From positions 1 through 21,167 of the forward strand of contig JBBIQS010000119.1 of assembly GCA_037442205.1 (NCBI GenBank): DNA of 21,167 bases, written 5' to 3'. Made by a program: the position numbers and the translations under genes. This DNA is from JBBIQS01 sp037442205. GTDB taxonomy: Bacteria; Myxococcota; Myxococcia; Myxococcales; UBA5297. Under the pieces are notes generated by a model that saw nothing but the letters and a program-made list of their open reading frames with translations, searched no databases and was not told the origin of the DNA. Below, one piece after another: positions 15,005 through 21,167 of this stretch. Positions within the stretch are counted from its first letter, which is position 1; each line of letters begins with the position of its first letter.

Positions 15005-18000
15005 ATGAAATCCTTGCGAGCGAATTGCTATCGAAGCGTCGTCTTGACGGTCGGCCTTCTCGCGTCGTGCTCCAGCCCGTCGTCCGTAGCGCCGGAATGC
15101 CCAGCCGGCGAAATCTCGGTGGCCGGCACGTGCCAGCGTGCCTGCCAGTCGGATTCCGACTGCACCGGAGCTTCCGAGGCGTGTGTCGAGAACGCGTGCC
15201 GCCCGTGCGACCTCCATTTCGGACCGGGCTGCGCTGCCTCCGTGACCTGCCTGCACGGCAACTGCCAGGCGGGAACGTGCTCCGGCACCACCGGCAACGG
15301 TCAGTGCGACTCGTGCACCGGCAACTGGGCCGGCGTGAACTGCGATCAGTGTGACGCCACGCACTTCGGTCCGGACTGCGCCGCCGCAGTCACCTGCCGG
15401 CACGGTGCCTGCGACGCGGGGACCTGCTCCGGCACCGCCGGCAACGGTCAGTGCGGCGCGTGCACCGGCAACTGGACCGGCGCGAACTGCGACGCTTGCG
15501 CGGGCAACTGGGCGGGCGCGAGCTGCGATCAGTGCGACGCCACGCACTTCGGGCCGGACTGCTCCACCGCCGTCACCTGCCAGCACGGCGTCTGCGACGC
15601 GGGCACCTGCTCCGGCACCGCCGGCAACGGTCAGTGCGGCTCGTGCACCGGCAACTTCGCCGGCGCGAACTGCGACGCTTGCGCGGGCAACTGGGCGGGG
15701 GCGAGCTGCGATCAGTGCGACGCCACGCACTTCGGCCCGGATTGCGCCGCCGCCGTCACCTGCCAGCACGGGGTCTGCGACGCGGGGACCTGCTCCGGCA
15801 CCACCGGCAACGGTCAGTGCGGCTCATGCACCGGCAACTGGGCCGGCGCGAACTGCGAGGCCTGCGACGCCACGCACTTCGGGGCGGACTGCTCGGCCGT
15901 CGTTTCCTGCCAGCACGGCACCTGCAACGCGGGCACCTGCTCGGGCACCGCCGGCAACGGCCAGTGCGATTCGTGTACCGGCAACTGGGCCGGGGCGAGC
16001 TGCACCGCCTGCGACGCCGCTCACTTCGGTCCGGACTGCGCCGCCGCCGTCACCTGCCAGCACGGCACCTGCGGCGCGGGCACCTGCTCGGGCACCGCCG
16101 GCAACGGCCAGTGCGACTCGTGCACCGGCAACTGGACCGGCGCGAACTGCTCCGCCTGCGACGCCTCCCACTTTGGGCCAGGCTGCGCCTCCACCGTCAC
16201 CTGCCAGCACGGCACCTGCAGCGCGGGAACCTGCTCGGGCATCTCCGGCAACGGCCAGTGCGACGCGTGCACCGGCAACTGGGCCGGGGCGAACTGCTCC
16301 GCCTGCGACGCCACTCACTTCGGAGCCGGCTGCGCCACCGCCGTCACCTGCCGGCACGGCACCTGCGGCGCCGGGACCTGCTCGGGCACCACCGGCAACG
16401 GCCTATGCGATTCGTGCACCGCCAATTGGTCCGGGGCCAGCTGCACCGACTGCGACGCGACCCACTTCGGAGCGGACTGCGCCACCGCGGTCACCTGCCA
16501 GCACGGCTCCTGCGGCGCCGGCACCTGCTCGGGAACCTCCGGCGACGGCCGGTGCGACTCCTGCTCCGGCAACTGGGCCGGCGCGAACTGCAGCGCCTGC
16601 GACGCCACTCACTTCGGGTCCAGCTGCGCCACCAGCGTCACCTGCCTGCACGGCACCTGCAACGCCGGCACCTGCTCGGGGACCGCCGGCAGCGGCCAGT
16701 GCGACTCCTGCGCCGGAAATTGGACCGGGGCGAGCTGCGCCGCCTGCGATGCGACCCACTTTGGTGCGGACTGCGCCACTGCGGTCACCTGCCTGCACGG
16801 CACCTGTAATGCCGGAACCTGCTCGGGCACCACCGGCAGCGGCCAGTGCGACTCGTGCACCGCGAGCTGGGCCGGGGCGAACTGCTCCGCCTGCGACGCC
16901 ACTCACTTCGGAGCAGACTGCGCCACCGGCGTCACCTGCCTGCACGGCGCCTGCAATGCCGGCACCTGCTCCGGCACCGCCGGCAGCGGCCAGTGCGATT
17001 CCTGCACCGGCAACTGGACCGGCGCGAACTGCGCCGCCTGCGACGCAACCCACTTCGGCGCGGACTGCGCCACCGCCGTCACCTGCCAGCACGGCACCTG
17101 CGGCGCGGGAACCTGCTCGGGCACCGCCGGCAACGGCCAGTGCGACTCCTGCACCGGCAACTGGACCGGGGTGAACTGCGACGCCTGCAAGGCCAACTGG
17201 GCCGGCGCGACCTGCGCGACCTGCGACGCCAGCCACTTCGGGGCGGGCTGTGCCTCCACCGTCAGCTGCCAGCATGGCACCTGCGGCGCCGGAACCTGCT
17301 CCGGCACCGCCGGCAACGGCCAGTGCGATTCCTGCACCGGCAACTGGACCGGCGTGAACTGCGACACCTGCAAGACCAACTGGACCGGCGCCAGCTGCGA
17401 CGCCTGCGACGCCACTCATTTCGGAGCCGGTTGTGCCTCCACCGTCACCTGCCAGCACGGCACCTGCGACGCGGGGACCTGCTCCGGCATCAACGGCGCC
17501 GGCCGCTGTAGCTCGTGCAGCACAGGCTGGGTCGGGCCCAACTGCGACCAACTCCCGCTCAGCTGCCTCGACTTTCTCAACCACGGCTGGTCGAAGGGCG
17601 ACGGCATTTACACGATCGACCCCGACGGCGCCGGCCCAGCCGCTCCCATCAACGTCTACTGCGACATGACCAGGGACGGCGGGGGCTGGACCTTGGCGGT
17701 CAACATCCTGAGCACCTCGCTGTTCCACGGGGGCACCACCGGCGCGGTCGGCGATGTCTCCAACATCAACGCCGAGGCCAAGCTCGACGATGCGACGATC
17801 AACTTGCTGAACACGGTGGGCTACTGGCGGTTCGACTGCGGAGCCGCGAAGAACGCGTTCGTGAAGAACACCCAGAATGCGTGGACGTCGGTCAAGGCCA
17901 ATTCCTACAACTGGTCCGTCGACGCCAATCGCGATCTGACCTACGAGTGCCCTGGCGCCAATCGGTCTGGCTACGTCTTTTCCGACTGGGTCCCCTGCCC

Positions 18001-18103
18001 CGCGACGCACGCAAACTACGCCGCCCTCGCGGGCGCCGCCGAAGGCTATGGCTGTTATGCGGGAGGCCTCTGGGGTCAAAGAGGCCACCTCTGGGTGAAA
18101 TAG
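15005..18103 (+). CDS. Giant lipoprotein with 15 laminin-EGF-like repeats and a fibrinogen-C-like domain
   Basis: Protein of 1032 residues. The ATG at 15005 follows AGGAAGG. The signal MKSLRANCYRSVVLTVGLLASC has lipobox cysteine C22, so it should be lipid-anchored. A short cysteine-rich module (about 31-68) leads into 15 tandem repeats (69 to about 848), mostly 49 residues with eight cysteines spaced x5-x4-x4-x8-x2-x8-x2, as in laminin-type EGF domains; repeats 2, 3, 13 and 14 carry an extra 12 residues with two more cysteines. From about 851 a fibrinogen-C-like domain starts (SCLDFLNHGWSKGDGIYTID, C854; VYCDMTRDGGGWTL, C886) and runs to the end, finishing CYAGGLWGQRGHLWVK. EGF-plus-fibrinogen is the layout of animal tenascins. 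A rigid disulfide-rich stalk presenting a sugar- or protein-binding head is inferred, suggesting adhesion or prey/kin contact. The next gene also encodes a cysteine-rich exported protein. Confidence 0.88.
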   Translation: MKSLRANCYRSVVLTVGLLASCSSPSSVAPECPAGEISVAGTCQRACQSDSDCTGASEACVENACRPCDLHFGPGCAASVTCLHGNCQAGTCSGTTGNGQCDSCTGNWAGVNCDQCDATHFGPDCAAAVTCRHGACDAGTCSGTAGNGQCGACTGNWTGANCDACAGNWAGASCDQCDATHFGPDCSTAVTCQHGVCDAGTCSGTAGNGQCGSCTGNFAGANCDACAGNWAGASCDQCDATHFGPDCAAAVTCQHGVCDAGTCSGTTGNGQCGSCTGNWAGANCEACDATHFGADCSAVVSCQHGTCNAGTCSGTAGNGQCDSCTGNWAGASCTACDAAHFGPDCAAAVTCQHGTCGAGTCSGTAGNGQCDSCTGNWTGANCSACDASHFGPGCASTVTCQHGTCSAGTCSGISGNGQCDACTGNWAGANCSACDATHFGAGCATAVTCRHGTCGAGTCSGTTGNGLCDSCTANWSGASCTDCDATHFGADCATAVTCQHGSCGAGTCSGTSGDGRCDSCSGNWAGANCSACDATHFGSSCATSVTCLHGTCNAGTCSGTAGSGQCDSCAGNWTGASCAACDATHFGADCATAVTCLHGTCNAGTCSGTTGSGQCDSCTASWAGANCSACDATHFGADCATGVTCLHGACNAGTCSGTAGSGQCDSCTGNWTGANCAACDATHFGADCATAVTCQHGTCGAGTCSGTAGNGQCDSCTGNWTGVNCDACKANWAGATCATCDASHFGAGCASTVSCQHGTCGAGTCSGTAGNGQCDSCTGNWTGVNCDTCKTNWTGASCDACDATHFGAGCASTVTCQHGTCDAGTCSGINGAGRCSSCSTGWVGPNCDQLPLSCLDFLNHGWSKGDGIYTIDPDGAGPAAPINVYCDMTRDGGGWTLAVNILSTSLFHGGTTGAVGDVSNINAEAKLDDATINLLNTVGYWRFDCGAAKNAFVKNTQNAWTSVKANSYNWSVDANRDLTYECPGANRSGYVFSDWVPCPATHANYAALAGAAEGYGCYAGGLWGQRGHLWVK
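15209..17548 (+). repeat. 15 tandem EGF-like coding repeats, 147 or 183 bp
   Basis: Within the lipoprotein gene, units beginning DATHFG recur every 147 bp, or every 183 bp where a 36-bp AGNWAGASCDQC-type or KxNWxGAxC-type insert is present. Units fall into groups: 1-4 use GGCAACGGTCAG and often end in DQC, 5-9 use GGCAACGGCCAG, 10-12 have GSGQ and CLHG, and 13-15 resemble each other. This suggests growth by block duplication and partial homogenisation. Confidence 0.9.
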
Positions 18104-18192
18104 GCCTCGAAAAGCCCGCCTGCTCCGCTGGTCCGGGAGAGGCGCCGCGCAGCCATAGGTGTTGCTGAGTCCTCCCGCCTGGAGTCTTCGAA

Positions 18193-18543
18193 ATGTCCCT
18201 CAAGCGAACCACCCGCAGGCAGTTCCTCGCCGGACTGGTATTCGTCCCCGCCGCGACGCTGCTCCCCGGCATCGCCGGGGCGGCGCACTTCTCCGCGCGG
18301 CTGTGCGGCGACTGCAGCTTCGGCTCCAAGAAGGACAACTGCGCCAGGTGCGGCAAGTGGATGGGCTCCACCAGGATCCCGGCCCGGCTGTGCAACGACT
18401 GCGGCTTCGGCTCCAAGAAGGACAATTGCGTCAGGTGCGGCCGGTGGGTCGGCTCCAGCGGCAAGCCCGCCTTCGTGTGCAACGACTGCGGCTTCGGGTC
18501 CAAGAAGGACAACTGCGTCAAGTGCGGCAAGTGGGCGTCGTGA
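18193..18543 (+). CDS. Small Tat-exported protein with three double-CxxC repeats
   Basis: Protein of 116 residues with GGAG 8 bp before the ATG. The N-terminus MSLKRTTRRQFLAGLVFVPA holds a twin-arginine motif (RRQFLAG) and a hydrophobic core, with probable cleavage after IAGA. The mature part is three near-identical 29-residue units, each with CxxC...CxxC (C38/C41/C50/C53, C67/C70/C79/C82, C96/C99/C108/C111) and the core FGSKKDNC then CGKW or CGRW. Four cysteines per unit fit a zinc-ribbon or rubredoxin-like knuckle. Tat export of a protein folded with metal in the cytoplasm would make sense. No known family was recognised. It lies 89 bp after the EGF-repeat lipoprotein gene on the same strand and may be in its operon. 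Confidence 0.8.
   Translation: MSLKRTTRRQFLAGLVFVPAATLLPGIAGAAHFSARLCGDCSFGSKKDNCARCGKWMGSTRIPARLCNDCGFGSKKDNCVRCGRWVGSSGKPAFVCNDCGFGSKKDNCVKCGKWAS
18295..18540 (+). repeat. Three 87-bp coding repeats, double-CxxC unit
   Basis: Two full 29-codon units (residues 35-63 and 64-92) and a 24-codon final unit (93-116). The second and third are almost identical over CNDCGFGSKKDNCV; the first differs mainly at GDCSFG and NCARCG. The DNA is also nearly identical, so the duplication is recent or the units are homogenised. Confidence 0.88.
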
Positions 18544-18588
18544 GCTGGCCGGCTCGGCGGCGGGCAGCGCGTCGGTCGGACCGCTGAA

Positions 18589-18631
18589 CGACGGGGCTGG
18601 GCTGCGGTCGATCGACCCGCCAGCCCCGTCG
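18589..18631. terminator. Hairpin terminator between convergent genes
   Basis: A perfect 12-bp stem (CGACGGGGCTGG at 18589-18600 with its complement at 18620-18631) encloses a 19-nt loop that itself contains the palindrome GGTCGATCGACC, giving a long two-part hairpin. It lies 45 bp after the Tat-protein stop and 19 bp from the stop of the convergent DUF1254 gene. Confidence 0.75.
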
Positions 18632-18650
18632 CCTCGGCAAGTCGCGCGAG

Positions 18651-20054
18651 CTAGGTCGCCCGCACCACGCTGGGCATCGGATAGCTGCCGTCGATCACCG
18701 GGGCCAGCGGGCCGTAGAAGCGGGCGGCGAAGCGGAATGGCCCCGCGGCGACCGGCAGCCAATTCCTCAGCTGGTCGGAATTCGTCGGCCGATCCTTCTG
18801 GATGTAGAAGGTGAGCTTGCCGTCCCTGACCGCGAAGTCGCCGTTCTCGTACATGTAGCTATTCACGGCGCAGCGATTGATCGGGTTGTCGATGAAATAG
18901 CCGTTCAAGTCGTACACCGGCAGCTCCCAGAACTCGGTGACCGGCGGAAGGTTCTTGGCGTCGAAGGTGAGCGTGTAGCGGTGCGCGCCGTCCAGTTGCT
19001 GGCCCTGGGCATCCGTGGCCAGGAAACCGGCGGTGTGCGAGTAGTGCGGGACGGGCGAGAAGACGGCAGTGAGCCCGGTATAGCCCATGACCTCGTAATC
19101 ATCGACGCTGCTGAACAGGCCCGAGCTGAGCTTCCAGCCGTTCATGTCGATGACCTGGCGCTCGAACGCCGCGAAGCTCTCGCGCTTTCCTTCGGCCAAC
19201 CCTTCCTCGATCGCCGCTCGCTGGGACTCGGAGAGCGCCGCCGGGTCGAACCTCTTGCCTTCGGCCAGGCCGAGCTTCGCCAGCCGCGAGAGGGTCTCGA
19301 CCTCCTTGACCGAGTCGCTGCGCCTGGTCATCGAGGGGTCGTTGAGCACGAGGCTGAGCAATTGCATCAAGTCCACGCCAGTCATTTGCGTGGCGATGCT
19401 GACGATCTCGGGCATCCTCGGGGAGGTCGCGTAATCGCCGCGGACCGCCTTCTGGTCCTTGGCCGCCAGGGGCTTGCGGCCGTTCCGTTCCCAGTCAGGC
19501 AAGGAGAGCACCGAGAGCTGATCGAGAACGAGGTTGGCTGCGGCCAGCTCCGCCTCGGTGTCGCTGCGCAGCCCCACCCGACCGCAGACGCAGCAGAAGT
19601 CTGTCGGGGCTCGCGTGATTTCGCTCCCCTTGAGCTCGGACGGCAGGGAACCTTTGAAGGTCGGTCCGAGAATCAAATGCTTCTGAGGCACCGCTCCGGC
19701 GAACTGATTGCCCAGGGCGGCGTACCAGCGCGCATACTGGTCGGCCACCTGGACGCTCCAGTACCGGCCCTTGATCGCCGGGGCCTGAATCACCACCGGC
19801 CCCTCGCGCAGGTCGAAGAAACCGAATCCATAGAGCACGGTGAAGTTGGGAGTGGTCACCTCGTGGTCGGAAGGGCCGAAGCGCTTCCGATGCCAGGACA
19901 TCCGGTTCTTTCCCACGTAGACGCTGGCCTTCTCCAACTGCGTGTGGACGAAGCGCGTCTCGTACGCGGCCGCCGCCTGCATGCCCCAGAAGAAGGCTTC
20001 CTTGGCCAGCGCCTTGATCTCCGCGGGTGTGAGCGACGAATCGATCATCGGCAT
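18651..20054 (-). CDS. DUF1254/DUF1214 domain protein
   Basis: Protein of 467 residues. The ATG at 20054 is chosen because GGAGGGG lies a few bases upstream. The N-terminal DUF1254 part (about 10-170) has AFFWGMQAAAAYETRFVHTQ, TTPNFTVLYGFGFFDLREGP and GRYWSVQVADQYARWYAALG. The C-terminal DUF1214 part (about 340-460) has LDGAHRYTLTFDAKNLPPV, FWELPVYDLNGYFIDNPINR and LTFYIQKDRP. The central helical region (about 210-320) carries SDSVKEVETLSRLAKLGLAE. The family is widespread and often exported; its biochemical role is not settled. This member has no signal peptide. A cysteine cluster, CCVCGR at 154-159, sits where homologues as I recall them have a hydrophobic strand leading to a conserved GR. 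Confidence 0.88.
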   Translation of the reverse strand: MPMIDSSLTPAEIKALAKEAFFWGMQAAAAYETRFVHTQLEKASVYVGKNRMSWHRKRFGPSDHEVTTPNFTVLYGFGFFDLREGPVVIQAPAIKGRYWSVQVADQYARWYAALGNQFAGAVPQKHLILGPTFKGSLPSELKGSEITRAPTDFCCVCGRVGLRSDTEAELAAANLVLDQLSVLSLPDWERNGRKPLAAKDQKAVRGDYATSPRMPEIVSIATQMTGVDLMQLLSLVLNDPSMTRRSDSVKEVETLSRLAKLGLAEGKRFDPAALSESQRAAIEEGLAEGKRESFAAFERQVIDMNGWKLSSGLFSSVDDYEVMGYTGLTAVFSPVPHYSHTAGFLATDAQGQQLDGAHRYTLTFDAKNLPPVTEFWELPVYDLNGYFIDNPINRCAVNSYMYENGDFAVRDGKLTFYIQKDRPTNSDQLRNWLPVAAGPFRFAARFYGPLAPVIDGSYPMPSVVRAT

Positions 20055-20610
20055 TGAAGCCCCCTCCGCCCTGGTCGGCGATTCCCACCTGCTCCCGCAC
20101 CGGAAAGTGCCCGCACTTTCGGGAAGATAGGCATGCAGGCGCGGCCTCACTCCGCCGCGCGGGCCGCTGGGCGAGTTGCCTTCCGGGAGGGCGAAAGTCT
20201 CTGAAGCGGAGAAGCGATGCCGGCGCGCACCAGACGAGGGGCGCGAGCCGCTGGCCAAAGGCAGGGAGCCGGGCGATGGGCGCCATCGCCCGACTCGCCG
20301 CTTCCGGCGCGGCAGGCTTGGCCCGGACGCACCATCTCTCGACTCGAGGCCGAACTGCCGAACGAGGCGCGGGGCGGCGTGGGCCGAAACGGTGCCCAAG
20401 CCGCGCTCCCTTCCGGAGCTGGCCGAAGCCCATCTCTCCCCCGGCTGTCGCCTCGCGGCCAGCACTGCGGGCGTCACCACGTGCGCCGGCGGAGCCGCGC
20501 CCCTGCCGCCTGCGCGGAGCAGGCCGCACCGGACCCGCCGGACCGGATCCGCCTTGCACCCGCGGACCAGGCGCGGTATCGACGGCGGTCCTCCCGCCTC
20601 GGGTCGCCGA
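20055..20610. other. Divergent intergenic region, no gene recognised
   Basis: About 550 bp between the DUF1254 gene and the partial secreted-protein gene. It must hold both promoters, but no clear boxes were seen. Open frames cross it, but they lack domains and have no supporting ribosome sites. It contains one perfect 10-bp hairpin at 20270-20292. Confidence 0.55.
20270..20292. repeat. Perfect inverted repeat, 10-bp stem, 3-nt loop
   Basis: CGGGCGATGG pairs exactly with CCATCGCCCG across a GCG loop. It is far from any stop codon, so it is not an obvious terminator for a known gene. It could be a regulatory or small-RNA hairpin, or a chance GC-rich palindrome. Confidence 0.6.
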
Positions 20611-21167
20611 ATGGAACGCAACTGCGATCGCCACGGGTCAACGGCGCGCGGGAGCCTCCTCTGGGCCCTGCCCGCATGCGTGTTGGCCGTGGGTTTCCCG
20701 CGGCCGGCGGCGGCCGTGCAGCTCGATCTGCAGCTCCCCGAGGTCGCATCCTGCGCGCGCGAGCGCCTGCGCGCGGTAGCGGAGGAGGCGAAGGGGCTCG
20801 GCACCGAGGCGCGCCAAATCGTGGCCACGGTGACGGAAACCGAGGGGCACTGGCAGCTCGTGATCCGGGATCAGGGCGAAGACCTCCTTCGGCGAGAGGT
20901 GCCCTCGCCGGTCGAGGACTGCACCGGCTCCGCCGCCACGCTGGAGCTCGTGCTCCATCGCTACCTGACGGGCATCGAATCCCCAGCCGAAGCCCCCTCC
21001 CAGGTCCCCGCGCTTGCTTCGCCCGAGCCGTCCCCGCCCGAGCCGTCCCCGCCCGAGCCGTCCCCGCCCGAACCGTCCCCGCCCGAACCGTCTCCGCCTG
21101 AGCCGGGGAGCGCCGTCCGCGCGGGCCTCGGCGCCACCAGCGCGCCCGGTCTTGGCCGCGGCCTGAG
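20611..21167 (+). CDS. Secreted protein with PEPSP linker, 3' partial
   Basis: The frame is open to the right edge of the window. From ATG at 20611, an N-terminal signal (GSLLWALPACVLAVGF, probable cleavage after RPAAA) leads to a small domain of about 95 residues: VQLDLQLPEVASCARERLRA, IVATVTETEGHWQLVIRDQG, LLRREVPSPVEDCTGSAATL and LELVLHRYL. Two cysteines could pair. A proline-rich linker with repeated PEPSP follows, then SAVRAGLGATSAPGLGRGL at the edge, which could be the start of an outer-membrane barrel or similar domain. The layout (short periplasmic domain, proline linker, probable barrel) is common among uncharacterised Myxococcota proteins. The ribosome site is weak, so the exact start is uncertain. 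Confidence 0.72.
   Translation, partial: MERNCDRHGSTARGSLLWALPACVLAVGFPRPAAAVQLDLQLPEVASCARERLRAVAEEAKGLGTEARQIVATVTETEGHWQLVIRDQGEDLLRREVPSPVEDCTGSAATLELVLHRYLTGIESPAEAPSQVPALASPEPSPPEPSPPEPSPPEPSPPEPSPPEPGSAVRAGLGATSAPGLGRGL
21022..21105 (+). repeat. 15-bp tandem repeat encoding PEPSP
   Basis: Five copies of a CCCGAGCCGTCCCCG-type unit plus a final partial PEP, differing only at synonymous positions. It encodes an extended proline-rich linker. Repeat number may vary by slippage. Confidence 0.88.

Noticed and set aside
15209..17548. Regularly spaced direct repeats resembling a CRISPR or satellite array
   Set aside because: Period is 147 or 183 bp, the frame is open throughout and the cysteine spacing is conserved, so they are protein-coding repeats.
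18065..18086. GGCCTCT/AGAGGCC inverted repeat near the end of the EGF-repeat gene
   Set aside because: Lies inside the coding sequence before the stop, with a loose 8-nt loop and no U tract; not supported as a terminator.
16403..18088. Long antisense open frame (561 codons), with others, opposite the EGF-repeat gene
   Set aside because: Arises from GC-rich third positions of a repetitive gene; its Gly/Ala/Val repeats mirror the sense repeats, and it has no ribosome site or signal of its own.

Overview
The window is GC-rich DNA whose gene content points to a predatory or social Myxococcota-type bacterium. The signs are a zinc-ribbon Ser/Thr protein kinase, two copies of a DUF2378/TIGR02265-like protein (a family I recall as restricted to Myxococcales), Asp/Ala/Gly-rich lipoprotein linkers, a CheW-domain protein and several large exported proteins of eukaryotic style. 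Species cannot be told from the sequence. No rRNA, tRNA, CRISPR array or intact insertion sequence was seen.

Layout. 1-1217: 3' end of a tail-fibre-like surface protein with a phage tail-collar domain, closed by a strong hairpin shared with the convergent kinase gene (1305-3182, minus). 3316-4546 (minus): two decayed or mis-sequenced alpha/beta hydrolases, one an N-terminally truncated remnant with a frameshift and the other an Est30-like lipoprotein esterase with two compensating frameshifts. 4742-5974 (minus): a secreted protein of unknown function. 6402-8931 (plus): a truncated and an intact DUF2378-like paralogue flanking a beta-propeller lipoprotein. 8946-10451 (minus): a WYL-domain regulator and a membrane protein. 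Divergent from these is an AlkC-type DNA glycosylase with an overlapping DUF1801 gene (10514-12006); a perfect TGACA-N5-TGTCA palindrome sits between the divergent starts. 12003-14831 (minus): a CheW-transmembrane-LysM fusion and an NAPE-PLD-like metallo-beta-lactamase-fold enzyme.

15005-18543 (plus) is the most unusual part. A 1032-residue lipoprotein carries 15 tandem laminin-EGF-like repeats and a fibrinogen-C-like domain, so it has a tenascin-like architecture in a bacterium. It is followed by a 116-residue probable Tat substrate made of three 29-residue double-CxxC repeats. Convergent to it, across a second strong hairpin, is a DUF1254/DUF1214 protein (18651-20054, minus). The window closes with the 5' part of a secreted protein with a PEPSP repeat linker (20611 onward).

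How the genes may work together. The WYL-AlkC-DUF1801 group looks like a self-contained alkylation-repair module. The EGF/fibrinogen lipoprotein and the small cysteine-rich Tat protein may form an exported cysteine-rich surface module; that link is inferred only from adjacency and shared character. The rest look like independent genes.
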